DNA from: Ignelater luminosus
Taxonomy: Eukaryota; Arthropoda; Insecta; Coleoptera; Elateridae
NCBI GenBank assembly: GCA_011009095.1
Contig: VTPC01090933.1
Coordinates: forward strand, 82,361-146,360
Direction of reading: 5' to 3'
Length of the DNA stretch: 64,000 bases
Below, piece after piece: positions 22,430 through 35,358 of this stretch (positions are counted from its first letter, which is position 1; each line of letters begins with the position of its first letter). The position numbers and the translations under genes were made by a program. The notes beneath the pieces were generated by a model. The model was not told the origin of the DNA. It saw only the letters and a list, made by a program, of their open reading frames with translations, and did not search any database.

Positions 22430-23200
22430 AGTTTTGGCACACAGACGGTTTGTATGAAATTTCTTAAAGTGCCACGAATTTGCATGTTTATAAAACTAAT
22501 TGCCGCTTGCGTTAAAGTGACGATGACAGTTGGTTGACAATTAATATACAAAAATGTCGTACAAGTTGGAGTTAAGAAAAAGAATTTATCAATTAAGTAG
22601 TTGGACACCTTTCAAACAAGAAAATTCTGGATTTGTTTTCAAGTAATAATATATCGTGAAGAATCATTTATCGCACCATAAAGGATTTGTAGGGAAGGTA
22701 AAGTTTGTGTAAATAGAAAAAAATGTGGCCGCCCACGTATTTTGACTAACAAGTACCTAAGTAAACTTGTCAAAAGTATCAGCACGACGCTTAGGGTGAA
22801 AATTCGGTGTTTCAAAAAATACTGTCCAACTGTTAGATAACAGAATTAGACAACTTTATTCAAAACACACATGCAGGCGATAAAATTATGTTTTGGTCGG
22901 ACTTAGCACCGTGTATTTATGCTAAAACAGCTCAATAATGGTTAAACATTAAAGAAATACTATTTGTGCCGCAAATGGACAATTCGCTAACATTCGCCAG
23001 GCTCGCCCCAAAGAGCATTTTTGGTCACTTTTACAAGTAAACCAGATAAAGTTGGCTGGTGAAAATTGGTTGCGCACTGGCGTAACAGCAATTTGTGGTG
23101 GAGACCGCACTTGCAGCTCGGCTTCAGTAGTGTTCTCTTTCTTCCTCAAACACGCAGCTGACCCACCAACTTTATCTGGTTTACTTGTAAGTAGATTAGT
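22430..23200 (+). pseudogene. Decayed mariner-related transposase
   Basis: Reading begins near ATG 22554 (MSYKLELRKRIYQLSSW) and then breaks up with many stops and shifts. Near 22955-23040 parts of a C-terminal block appear in alternating frames (ILFVPQMDNS and RQARPKEHFWSLL). This matches the FVPK...P..RPIE.FW block of the family seen better at 53910-54880. The 25-bp inverted repeat at 23031/23166 falls inside it. Only a remnant; the limits are approximate. Confidence 0.5.
23031..23190. repeat. Perfect 25-bp inverted repeat, 110-base loop
   Basis: 23031-23055 (TTACAAGTAAACCAGATAAA...) is the exact reverse complement of 23166-23190. It lies within the decayed transposase and was probably made by a local inverted duplication. 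Confidence 0.85.
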
Positions 23201-23449
23201 CTATAATGGTGGCTGAAAGGTTAAGATCGATGACCAATTCCGGATGTGTCGAAATAGAAGGAGGACATATCGAACATCTCTCTGATAATCGTGTTCTGTA
23301 GCGCTAAACGCGAAAAACTACAAAACTCTACAAAAACGAAAATCGCTTTTATCTCGAAAACGGTTGATTTTTAAACCCATGTTTATTAAGACTTTGTACT
23401 TGTTTTTTGTCGTACTATATGCCCTTTAAATATTTAAACGTTGTTTTAA

Positions 23450-26400
23450 CACCCTGCATAAGTTGCGTATTCTCCATAGTTTTGCAGTGGTCCAGCTTTG
23501 AACTCACAACTAATTAGGGGAAAGCTGAATTTTGGCATATGTTTAGATTACATTCGAAGCCATAGAAGGGGTGTTCCTTAAAAAGTTTGTAAGTGTCCCC
23601 CGCTAAGCCCCAACAAACACTAAAATTATAGGTTCGTTGTAATTTTCTCCCAACTTCAAACCAGTTAGTGTTTCCTGACAAATATTTTTTTAAAAAAATT
23701 TTGACTTTCATACTGTAACGTATAGAGTTGCAGAGTTGCAGTGTTACAGTGTGCACTTCTTTTACAAAATAGCACCATTAAGCTATGGTTCTCTTAAATT
23801 CTCTACTTCAGATATGGAGTTATTTTAAACTGTTTCCATACACTCTTATTCTTAGATGATATTATCTTGATCTGGCTATATTTTTGTATCAAATAACAGA
23901 AAAAAACGACGACTTCATTGCTTTTAGCGTATAAAAAATAAAAACTGAATTTTCATGGCAAATAAAAGAGCTTACTGTCCTATTTAAGAATATGTAGCTA
24001 TAGTTTGATGGAGGTATTTCCACAGACAAGTAGGGGTATTGCAAATAAGCAGCTTTTCAATCAGACGGGCTGTATATACAGGATGTAACTTGTTTGGAAA
24101 CCTCTGAAATAGCTTTTATTACCAGTATTTATGGTAACCACCATAAACTACCCTTTTCTTTATAGCTTTCGCTTTTCAATACGAAAATGAAGATTTGATT
24201 TAATACCGCAGTTTCAAAAGTTTCATGTCTCATAAAAGCTAATATTTTTCAAATAAATATAACGTACTCTAGGCCTACATATTCATTTATTTTTTGCTGC
24301 AACTGTTTCAGTTACACCCTGCATGATGAAATTTGACCATAAATCACTATACACATGTTACACTTATGGCAGCATTGTCTAGTATAAATCATACTTTGAA
24401 TCTGAAGACCTCGAACTTAAAAATCTTTCTAAAATTTGACATCGACATTTTACTTAAGTGAAATGCAACTCTCTCCTTACCTGTAGGTTAAATGAAGGTA
24501 TAAAAAGCATACAGTAACATGCATAATATATTTAATATTTTAATACAAAAGTTCGGCGGAACACCTATTACCTCTTATGTCAGAACATAGTGTCATGATA
24601 GATCCGCTACTGACTCAGCATGCAGAAACAGAAGAACGGTAAAAACGAAAGCATTCTAAGCAATATAAAAGTGTAACCGCAACGATTATATTTGCGACTG
24701 TCAGTTATTAAAAAACATAATATAAATGAAGTTTTTTATAATAAACAGGTTTAAACTAATGTCAAGAGTTAACAATGTAAAAGGTGACATACTTTGTTGA
24801 GAAAAATAGCCATCTTTTTTATTATTTTTTTTAGTCGTAGAATGCCATGCTTTATTTATACTACCCTTCACACCTTTACATATAGGAGATATTGAAGCGT
24901 AGCGTACTTGCTGTTAAAGAAAGGCATGATTTTAATAAGATAAATTATTGAGACCCAGTAGTATTGATTCAGTCTAGAAGATAAAATCAACAAAGGCAGG
25001 TTAGTTATTTAAAAAAAAGAGACGTACCCGTTTTATTATAAATTCGTGAACAGTGAAATTCCTAAACCTATACGATTTAACCACGTTACAAATTAAGTAA
25101 TAGTAGTAGACCATGAATTTTTAGTAAGAAAATAACAATAAACTAGTTTTTGTAACATTTTTTTTTCTAAATGTATATTATTATTTTAATACATAACAAT
25201 GTTTTTTATTTATGAAGTAATCGTATTGTGAAATGAAATTATTGCAATTCACGGTCTTTTACAATTTAAACGGTTTCTAAGCTGGATTATTTACATTTTT
25301 GGTAGATTAAAATATAATCAGCAGAATTTCACACCTATGATATTGAAAATACAACCTTTAACCATTGAAACTACATATTTCGTATTCTAATTTATGTATT
25401 TGTAACTCTTAATATTAATCAGTGAAAAAGTACCGTTAGCTTATACTAATAGTCTTGTTAGAGCATGAATTATTCACAATGTTTAAGAGTAACAATAGAC
25501 TATACCTACAATTTATATCTTGAACAAGTTTTTTGGGAGCAGAATGAGATTCTTTATTAATTTTTTTTGTATGACGAATAGATATTAATAGAAAAAAGGA
25601 ACTCGTGACATTTAGGTAAATATCGGAATTTTTTAGACTCTTAATTAGAGCAAGTATTTAATTCGTCAGAACTGTCCTTTCGAATAAGGAAGCTCACGTT
25701 TTTGGGAGGAACCGTCATTCCAACCCAATATGCTAATAAACACCAAATTCAAATAATAATTTTATTGTCCTCACTTCCTTATAGTACTTACGTATATTAC
25801 ACTATATTAACGTTACTTAAGGTAAGTCATGGTCTTGAAACCTTGATATTTCAATCAGTTCAATTACATATGTTTAGAATGTGACATTATGTTTATTGGA
25901 AAATCTGTGATTGAAAATGAGTACAATGTGTAATACATTATTGTAAAACGCACTCGTGCACATGCAACCGCACGTAACTAACTGTATAGATTGTAAAATA
26001 AATTTCCATATTTAGCATTGCGTATATTACAGGTTTTATGACACGCATGAGTAATTGTAGGTAGTACAATGCGGTTTTTGATTGTTGCTATACCTTTATT
26101 AATAATGTGGTTTTTAAAAAATGGGACAGTATTTGAAATGAATAGTGTTTAATTTCGATTTTTTTTTTGAAAGGAATTAATTACACCAAAAGCTCAATAC
26201 TTTTTTGTAAGTAATATTGACCATTCACTACTGAAAGTATTCACGTTACATAAGATCTCTTATTTCATTGTATCGCAGCAAATAGGCTAGACCAGAACGG
26301 AGAAGCCTTAATAAATAACGACCTTGTTGATATTAATCTTGATCGATTACAGACAAAATTGTATTATTAGTAGAGGCTAAGTATTGTGTAAAATTACTTG

Positions 26401-27500
26401 AGTGATTGGTACTATTAAACTATAATATGTCTGCAAGAAATCTAAAGTGACATATTAGATGTAAGATTGTTCATATAGCATTCAATCAAATTAATTGCTG
26501 TATAGGTATCTCATAGAAACCAATCTTAATTATTTAGACGCCACGAACCTAACATATTTTGTTTGTAATTTTGTGTTTTTAAGAACAGGTATATCAGAAT
26601 AACTTAGGAACTTACCTTTGCTGAAACAGATAAATAACAAGAATATGTGTACAAAATAGATGCATTTTCCATATAGTTCACAAATTTTCAAATAGGTTTG
26701 CGTGCAAAGACTTCCCCGGCCAGTCCAAAACAGTTGAACTGTGATTTTCATCATTTGTTAAGTGTACAAGAAGACGTAAAATCTTGTTTAAATGTACCCC
26801 TGCGTACGGCGTTCTGGAACCATTCTTTTCAGCAAAACTGGAGATAGGAATTAGTCAACTAGATCCATAAAAAGAGAAACATCCCCAAGACAATGTTTAA
26901 GAGAATGTTTAGTAACAGACATTAAGTGTTGTTTTAATTGATGTGTTTGGTACTGTACAGTATAATAACATTTAAATATGGCTTTATAAGTTAACAAAAC
27001 TCATAGGGTCGTAGCCAGAACGAAATATGTGTGAAAGACCAAGCAATGATAAAATCTAAAATCTACCAGTTTGGGTGTTATCAAATAACTATAAACATAC
27101 AGCTTCTGTTAGAAATGAATAACTAGCGTAGATTTTGTTGCATTGAGTATTCAAATGATAATATCGTAGTATTCATAGGCGCTAAATACATGTCAATTGC
27201 GAAGCTTTGGTCTCATATAAAGAAACCTACGTTGAGCTAACTAAGCTCTGCATAAAACCTTCTCAAACAAGATCAAATCCGTCAATATGAAGTGCAGGAA
27301 CAGAAAGACTTTAAGAATCTGTTTTCTTGCTGTTGCCCTTGGAAAAAGTAGAAATGATTTAAACTCAATCAGACTTTGTGTAAATGTTAATCCTTGCAAA
27401 AATAAGCAACAAATGATTAATTTTTCATTAAGAAATGTCAGGCAATTTACCCACTCTTCCAAACATGCTTTTGAGTCTCAGTACGTAATTGGTTCATAAT
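23450..27500. other. Long AT-rich intergenic stretch
   Basis: No exon or gene is recognised. At 24078-24325 the motifs TACAGGATGTAAC and GTTACACCCTG form weak inverted ends of a possible mariner-type remnant. Everything else is unassigned. Confidence 0.4.
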
Positions 27501-27510
27501 CATTTGAGGA

Positions 27511-27960
27511 TCAGGTACCTAACGGAAATTTTTTACCTATCATATACCTAACATACTCCATGAGTAACAAATCGGGAAATCTAGCCGACCAAAGAAGAAC
27601 CTCAACATTAGAGTTATGAAGATACTTTAAGGTATCTGCCACATGGGACCAAGCTTTATCCTGCAGGAAAGTAACATTTTTCAACGGAAAATGGCGACAA
27701 TCTTCAACGTTTAATTGATGTATCCTTCTGCGACTCATTTGACCTTAAAAAACTAGAGGAGCCCTACTTCCAAAACTGATCGTATCCCAAACCACAATGG
27801 CTCTAGTGGAAGCTGTTTTGCGTTCAGTGATGAACTTTAGAAGCCGACGTCTAACTCCTCAGACTATCGGAACTCATAAACAAAACTGAAATTCCATTTT
27901 TTTGTCCCATTGTGCAGGTATATTTCTTGCATCACTTAAACCGAGCAGCATTCTCTTGGT
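27511..27960 (-). pseudogene. Tc1-like transposase fragment
   Basis: The minus-strand frame ending at 27511 contains FLQDKAWSHVADTLKYL, LLWSARFPDLLLMEYVRYMIG. This matches the Tc1 pattern QDNA.PH..., WPARSPDLSPIENVWD...G with several substitutions. Only the region of the second and third catalytic residues survives, and the third acidic position is kept (MEYV). The upstream limit toward 27960 is uncertain. Confidence 0.6.
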
Positions 27961-27969
27961 ACTGGTGTA

Positions 27970-29090
27970 CCCATCTGGGACATTTAAATTCTTAATAATG
28001 CCACCGGTACACAAACAATTTTAGGGAAAAGCTCAAATAATTTCTCTGGTTATTAATTATTTTGCCTTTCCATTGCAATCTTTCTAGGGAGGAGAGACAA
28101 CTGTTTTTCTTTGTTGTTACTTGCCAATGTGAAATACTAAATTTGTGTAAACCAATTATAAGCTCTTGCTTAAGATTCCCCATCTGATGAAAAACGAGTA
28201 ATTTTTTAGTCTTGGCGTTATTTCAGATTTGTTACAACAGACTAGAATTGAACATTCAGTCAAAAGTGACAGACATTGGTAACATGAGAATTTTAAGCTA
28301 AACAAAACAAATAAACGTCAAAAACCACCAAAGGTGACCAATTGTTTAAGAGCTATTCTCCTGTTCCTCCTGTTCAGTATTAAATTGTGAATATTGGCGG
28401 TAGAGATGACGCCAAACCGTAAGCAAAAGACGCACAGTAATAACTTAATGTGGATAATACTTGGTAAGACGGCAGGCACGAAATGAACAGCCACGAAATC
28501 CCCCCTCCTATGTCGTTAGTGAAGAAGTAAAGCGTCCGAGGCTGTGACGATTGGAGTGATCTATCTAGTTTCAGTTATTGAAGTGTTCGCTATGAAATCG
28601 AAGGACATCCAGCTGGTGACGTAAACCAGTAACAGCTCTTGAATTGCAAAATTGTTATTTAGAAAAGGAGAAAAAAGAAGTAGTGATGATCTACACAATG
28701 ATGATAAAAAAGGTTTTGGGTAATTGTTCCATATAGCTACCCCTAGGAAAACGACGTTTTGAGAGCAAGTTCTTGATATCAGCAGATAGAGAATTACTCA
28801 CAGAACACAATTAGGTGGCCGGAGGTAAAGAAAATTAATCCAATCTTGGTGAAACCGACGAAAAACGAACACGATTTTTAAGCACATCTGAGGTTATGTT
28901 GCACGATAGAAACAATGAAGTTGGCAAATAAATCAGCTGCTACACACACACTACCAACCCCTTACTGCAACATGACCCGCGTATAAATGCTATAGGCGGC
29001 TTCCATCCCAATCTTGCGGGTAGAGGGAGCGAAGCGAGGGGATGGTTAGGTTAGAGGCAGTTAAACATTCTAAGTGTTTGACATCAGAGA
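27970..29090. other. Gene-less stretch between TE fragments
   Basis: No gene is seen. ATATAGCTACCCCTAGG at 28730 is inverted as CCTAGGGGTAGCTATAT at about 29570, so the hAT MITE at 29102 may have inserted into an older inverted-repeat element. Confidence 0.35.
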
Positions 29091-29093
29091 GGC

Positions 29094-29508
29094 CTTCCGC
29101 ACAGTGTTGCCAACAATGGCGGTTTTCCGCCAAATTGGCGTTTTGCGGGATACTCATGGCGCGCAAAAGTTTTTGTTGGCGCTTGGCGCATTTTTGGCGC
29201 TTAAAAATTGTTTAGGTTTAAATCTGTTTTGACTTTAAAATATAATAATTATTATTACTTTTATTACATCTCAGCAATACAAGTTCTACTGGAATCTTAA
29301 TATATGTACAATTTGAACCGGTATTCGAAGGTGGTGCCCTCTAGTAAACGAACTGAGAATATACGTGATGTTTAAATGAAAATTTTACCTAGATTTAAAT
29401 TGGCGCTTAATAGGGCGCTTTTTTCATCTCAGATGGCGCTATTTGGCGCTTTGATGGAACACAACTGGCGCTTTTATAAGACAAAATATTGGCAACACTG
29501 CTTCCGCA
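29094..29508. mobile_element. hAT-type MITE with 8-bp target duplication
   Basis: The element at 29102-29500 begins CAGTGTTGCCAA and ends TTGGCAACACTG. It is flanked by exact 8-bp copies of CTTCCGCA (29094-29101 and 29501-29508). Inside are repeated TTGGCG/GGCGCTT words in both orientations, as in hAT subterminal repeats. 399 bases, non-coding. Confidence 0.9.
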
Positions 29509-29509
29509 G

Positions 29510-30170
29510 ATGTCTTTTGCTTCTCTGAATGGATATACATACATGCATTTTTACTGTAGAAGTTAAATCCTAGGGGTAGCTATATCGAACTGTTTCCAGG
29601 TTTTGTTTTTAGAAGTTTTGGGTACATCATGGCAGTAGAATGTGAGAAGTAGGCATAGGATCGATACCTTAGGCACTCTGGTCTAGGGAATGAATGGAGT
29701 TTACGGCTAACCCGCACTCAATGACGGTGGTGGATAAGAATCTATTCTCGATTCTGAAGAAACAAGCTAGAACTTATGAGTTTAAAATACTTATGAAAAA
29801 GCTTCACCTGTTAGACTTTGTGAAAAACACGTTTTATTTTGAGGAAGACATTGGTGACATATTTCTCGGTGTTAAAAGCTTGGGCAAGATCAGTATGTGG
29901 TGAATCTGCCGAATTGATGTGGCAAAAGAAGAAAACTCCCTCTGTCTATCGGCTAAGATTCTTTAAAGTATCTTGCCTAAGATGCTAAGAAGAGCTATGG
30001 GAATGTAAGAAGCGGAGTTCGAAAGACTCTTTTGAGGTTTAAGTGACTGATTTCTATGCAGAAGAAAATTTTTCACACAGCGGACTGGAGTTAAATGCTC
30101 AATAACTTCTGGGGAAAGATGACGAAGAATTCTTCTTCGTTAGAGTATCTTTGCCAAGGACAAGATTTTT
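29510..30170. other. Gene-less stretch, probable old repeat
   Basis: A 69-codon open frame lies at 29694-29903 with no recognisable content. It sits between a MITE and a LINE fragment and is more likely transposon debris than a host gene. Confidence 0.3.
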
Positions 30171-30179
30171 GTTATGGGC

Positions 30180-30800
30180 AGTGGTTGCTGCCGTTTTTTT
30201 TTATTCGGGTAGGCTGAAGAGTCGGCAAAAGGTGGCGGATCGTGGGGCTTTACGGTATAGTCACTTCGAGTCAATCGATGTATGCCACGGACTTAGTCAT
30301 CATCAAACTGGGAGTTTTTAGGAACTTGGTGCAGCGAAGATTTGGGCTTGCACTTGATGATCTTTGATAATTTGGTTCTGGTAAAGGTGAGCTGTATGGT
30401 TGGATTTTTTTGATCTGGCATAATTTTAAGGTTGCTCCAAAACTGAGAACCGTTTAGCTGATCCAGGCTAGAACGCAGAACTATTCAATGCGTTTCTCTA
30501 AACCTGATCGTATGCAGGTGATCTAACAACGCATTGAGACGATTCCATTGAGTCTTCACCACCGGATCTCGGGTTTGAATAAATAACCAATAGATGCGTC
30601 TTTTTTCTTTGATAAATTGAAACACATGGGGAGAGGTGGTGTTGGACGGTCAATCTTGATGATTTTCGTAGGAACAGACTCCGCAATAGCTGCCTGGATG
30701 GTGAGAGTGAGATTACCTACAGCAGAGTCTTTTTCTTAGATGTTTGTAAGCAGAGGATTTTTGGAGATATGAGTATTAACCTGGTTCTGGAACCGAGATC
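30180..30800 (-). mobile_element. Jockey-like LINE fragment (EN-RT linker)
   Basis: On the minus strand from about 30720 downward, pieces in more than one frame read AAIAESVPTKIIKIDRPTPP, then KRRIYWLFIQTRDPVVKTQW, NRLNALLDHL, one stop, and SLDQLNGSQFWS. This order matches the region between endonuclease and reverse transcriptase in jockey-clade ORF2 proteins. Stops and shifts show it is dead. Confidence 0.6.
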
Positions 30801-30971
30801 ATTGACATGATTCCAATACCGGATTCTAAATCTTTAATTTTAAGAAAACAGCATGCTTTTTAAATATCGTTTGAAGTACAGTGATTATTTCTCTACATTT
30901 ACTGGGTAGCTCTAAGGACCTATTACCGAGTGGAGGTAATAATACCAAAGACTTTCACAGCTCGATTGGAC

Positions 30972-31073
30972 CGTGTCATTGTTGAAATATTGTATATACA
31001 CTCAACGTTTCCTGAAGAAGCTCCTTATGTAAGTGAGCAAAACGTTAAATGTTTATATTTCAACAATGACATC
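30972..31073 (+). repeat. Inverted repeat around a CTGAAGA...AAAACGTT motif
   Basis: GTCATTGTTGAAATAT (about 30975) and ATATTTCAACAATGAC (about 31056) are inverted. Between them lies AACGTTTCCTGAAGAAGCTC, a loop, then GAGCAAAACGTT. This has the CTGANGA, stem II, (G)AAA order of a hammerhead core, with AAAA where GAAA is expected. Such motifs are known from Penelope-like elements and retrozymes. It may be a decayed example. Confidence 0.35.
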
Positions 31074-31119
31074 AATCTTGATGGCCAGATCAGGATGGAA
31101 CCGGCGGTTTGAGGAAGTT

Positions 31120-33690
31120 TTAGCAATTAGTCTCAAAGTCGTTATGGCTTTGGATGAAAAGCGACTTAGGTTTTGTGTCGTTTAACTATATCAGCCAATA
31201 AATTGAAATTTTGCTACGGATACGATTAAAACAGTGGACGCCTGAGTATTCAAACACACCGATTTGTAATTTTTTTTTAAAATCGCAAATAGGCAATTTG
31301 GTTTTCAGCGAACTTCGATCTTTTTAATGAAATTTAAGATATTGGCGGTGTTCATTAAGTTAAGGAAAGACTTCTCCATTAACCAATTTCTTCCTAGAAG
31401 AAATCAATGTCGAATCAAAATACCCACAGGTAAATGTGTGCTGTAGGTAATGATAAAAGGCATTTGAAAACGTAGAATTTACCTTAATTTTGTTATACAT
31501 TATTTATCGATACTTAATTAATTTAACCAAGGTTGCAACGTGAAGTTGTCTGTTTAACATACTTAATACATGTAAGAATTTTTTTATATTTAACTGTAAC
31601 AAATAATAATCACGCTCAAATGGCATCATTTACATCACAAGATGATAATATCAATTATCCCACTTAACTATGATTAAATTTATCTAACTGTTTAAGAGAA
31701 TTAACAAGTTTTTTTTTAATATTTAGATTATTTACAACAAATGCCGTATAGTTTATTAATTGAAATGCAAATCTTTATTTTATTTATTTCTCAGAAGTGT
31801 AGTTTGATTTTTATAATTAGTTAGTAGTATAGTTACCGTTAGCAATTTGAACTTTCAAATTTACAATTTTTTTTATTATCATGGTTATACAAGAAAGAAA
31901 GAAGGCTGAATAAAAATAAACATAGATTTTACAATAAGAATTATTTGTACGTTTTTTAAGCTAGACCTGGTATAAGCAAGAATGAACCACCCTTTTAATA
32001 AGGAAGTAAAAGAAATAATTAAAATTCTAGAAAAACACAAGCATACAAGGTATCTCTGAAAATAGTCCCTGTCACTGAAAGAGGTATGTAGATAAAGAAC
32101 AGAAAAGTAGTCCCTACACAAAAAAATCTCATTCCAAATTTCCAATATCCAACTTATCTTTCCAAAGTATTACAAAAAACAGACACTTGCAATAAGGTTC
32201 CAAAATCCAAAATTTTCGGATGATTCTGTTTTACTCAAAAACTAAGCATCCTACAGAAAGCTAATTGAGTAAATTTCGAAAGTTATTCAATGTTTTGGTG
32301 GCATGATACAAAATAAAAAATATTTATAGGTTAGGTTCTACAAAAAAGGACGGTTGTAGTTCTTTTAGTCATAAAGTAGAGGTGTGAGGAATTAAAGTGA
32401 GAAGCGGATTTACAAGACAGTGTTACGATAAATAAGAAATGGATGAAGAGAATAATGAAAGAAGGAGTTTGGTTGGAATAAATTAAAGCCCATGGTGTAT
32501 GTCATCTACACGATGATAAAAAGGTCAAATCAAATTAACAGCAAAAGCCGAGTAAGGAATGTTGGTCAAGGACTGAGGACGCGCTGCTCCAATCATTATC
32601 TATTGGTTGTCCGTACGCAAAAAATTTTTGTTTGTAAGTGCTCAATCAGTACAGTTGTCTGTAGCATTCGCTATGTTCGAAACCAACGTATAGAACAAGT
32701 ATAGCTTTCACAAATTTTGTATCTTGCTTCGCAATTTTTAATCTAATAAACCAAAACTGATACTGACTACTGGATTTGGGAAAAAGGTCCTCAAAGGCAA
32801 ACCGGACGCGCCAGACACCTTAATGTAATAGGAGACTAATACCAAGGTGTACTAAGACAATCTTGGAATTTCTGGGCACTCTGGTAGTTCTAGATCTATT
32901 TTAAGCTTTAACTATTATACTTCTATACTTATGTTTACTTAAGCAACTCGACGGTACGTAGAAGAGAAATTGGTAATGTCCTGTAAATAACATATAGTAT
33001 CTAAAAGACGAGAGAAATATCAAAGAAAAAAGATGAAGAAATGTTTGTAAAAATGTTAATATATCGCGACGTTTTGGACACTGGCTATTGTCTTCGGGCA
33101 TTCATTCTGTAAGGGTCAACTCCATAACAAAGGTGCATATCCACATTAACCAAACTTTAAAAAGTTAATATAAGTGGTTAAAAAGATTTAAAAGTTAAGG
33201 TGTTGGTGGCTGCATTAGCAAATGATGCTGTTTTGTAATTGATACTGAATGTATTGGCGACGAGGTAACGGGGCAAGGAGAAACAAACCTCAGCGTGACT
33301 AGATTAAAAACAAGCATAAGCAAAATGAAAATAATTTCTAAAACGACAACATCATCTGTCTTCCTTTCTCGTTCAAATAGAAAGACAATCAGTTCCAGAT
33401 CTAGAAGCCGTAACAGCAGAAATGGAAAAAATAACATCAGGAAAAGCAGCAAAGATTGGAGATGCTAACAAAAAACAATGTTTGTTGTTGATGTTATACC
33501 AAGAGCATCGGTATTTATTTTAGAGAAATTGTAGCCTCAGTACACAAAAAAATAAATAGCCTATATCGCTTTTATAATTTTATTACGTCGAATTCTCATC
33601 GATACCTTTAATGGCGTCCAAATGAGCAATCTATCTATTTTAGCTTTTTAATTTTCTTATCATTTTGGTGGGCTATGACGCAAACCGCAT
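31120..33690. other. Long gene-less stretch
   Basis: No gene is seen. On the minus strand near 33050-33105 the sequence CCGAAGACAATAGCCAGTG is followed by TCCAAAACGTCGCGATA, another Penelope-type terminal-like motif. The rest is unassigned. Confidence 0.35.
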
Positions 33691-33699
33691 AATATAAAA

Positions 33700-35010
33700 G
33701 TGGTGAATGACCACGTCAATTAGAAATCGACTCACAGATTTTCTCACCAAAAATAATCTCATCCCCAATCTCCAGTTCGGCTTTCGAACAGATAAATCCA
33801 CATCAGACCCTATCCTCCGTCTACACGCAGACGTCAGCAGTGCAATCCACTCCAGTCACTGCACCATCGCCACCTGCCTCGACATCGAACGGGCTTTCAA
33901 TAAAATCTGGCACGAAGGACTTCTTCTAAAATTCATTCGCGCCAATGTTCCCCTTCCATTCGTTCACCTCATGAAAGTTATCTATCCCATCGACAACACA
34001 AAGTCCGAGTCGGTCAAAACCTTTCTAGGGCATTCACGCCCCTTGCGTGGGTCCCCCAAGGGTCAATTCTCTCACCAATTCTATTCACTCTGTATTGCCA
34101 CGACATCCTCCTACCCCAACACTTGTATGGTCCAATACGCGGATAACTCCGCACTCTGGGTGTCAGCCGGGACCACCGCAATCGGGAACTCTCTCGGATG
34201 GAAGTTTGGCTTCGACGGTGGAGAATGAAACCCAACTCAGCCAAAACTCAAACCATCCTTTTTCGCCATAAAAATCTCACTCAAACCCCTCGTCTTAAAC
34301 TTGACTTTGGGATACCGCACTTGAGCTCTCCCCCATCGCAAAATATTTTGGGATTACATTTTCCTCTACCCTCAATTGGTCGGAGGAGATGCGGCGCTGT
34401 CTGGAAATAGTTCAGTAGCGCAGTGCTCTCGTCTCGAAGCTCCGGGGTGGCATTTCAGGCTGCCATCCCCAAACTCGTCTTCATTCCTATAAAACATTTA
34501 TCAGAGCAGTCTTAGACTACATATTTACCTGTTTCTCCTCAGCCCCCAACCATCTCATCAATCGTCTTCGGACCAAGGAGAGGGACGTCTGCAGGAGGAT
34601 TCTCGGCTTGGACCGCTTCCACCCTTTCCGGTGAAATCTGCGACCTCGCCGGGATCCCTCATATAGACGCGCTCCTCGAATTCCTAAGCGATCGCTTCGT
34701 CACCAAAGCTCTCAATTTAAACATAACTAACACTCTAGAGGTCCTTCATACGCCCCCATGAAACCATCGCCGGAAACCCCGAGCGAAAATAAAACATCCC
34801 CCTGCTAGTCTTCTCCAAAACACACAGAACCTCCCTCTTGACCTACAGGAGGTCTTGGATTCTACCTCATTAGCCTATCAATAACCCCAATTCCCTAACC
34901 CACAACCAACTGCCACCACCCACTCAACAAAATTCGTCATTTCCTTACTGAAGTAACTCCATTAACCCCGGTTCTGAACGTATCCGTTTCTTTTTTCTGC
35001 CCGCCTCTTC
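33700..35010 (+). mobile_element. Jockey-like LINE reverse transcriptase fragment
   Basis: From 33707 the frame reads a reverse transcriptase core: LQFGFRTDKSTSDPI, CLDIERAFNKIWHEGLLLK, then LRGSPKGQ, and MVQYADNSALW. In jockey-type RTs these are GFR..., DIEKAFD, G.PQGS and YADD; here the last Asp is Asn. A frameshift near 34040 moves part of the text to another frame. At about 34500-34620 SSAPNHLINRLRTKERDVCRRILG marks the thumb/C-terminal part. The block is visibly GC-richer than its surroundings, fitting a recently arrived insert. Confidence 0.75.
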
Positions 35011-35358
35011 GTCGCCATTGATCACCAACACTCCATCAAGATGGACCGCTTCTCAACCTCCACAGGACCACCGTACATCGAATCCATAACCTTGCACGGG
35101 CGCTGCTCCTCCGTCTCCGGGTGCTGTGCCTGTTTTGCCACACCAACCATCAATCCACTGATCCATACAAGCGTTGCATTCAGCTACCAAAATTCCACTC
35201 ATCTTCAAGGGCTGGAGAGAAGCTAAACAGCTTCTAAAGCTACGCTTAGAGCACATAGTGATGATTTCTGTCTGTCTGTCGTCAATTACAAAACTGCAAG
35301 GGAAACTTTTTGATGTCCATAGACCTCTCTTGAATTATATTGCGATGCAAACGGTATA

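Noticed and set aside
24078-24325. Possible mariner-type ends TACAGGATGTAAC and GTTACACCCTG
   Set aside because: The match is only about 13 bases with mismatches and no internal coding or arm extension; too weak to call an element.
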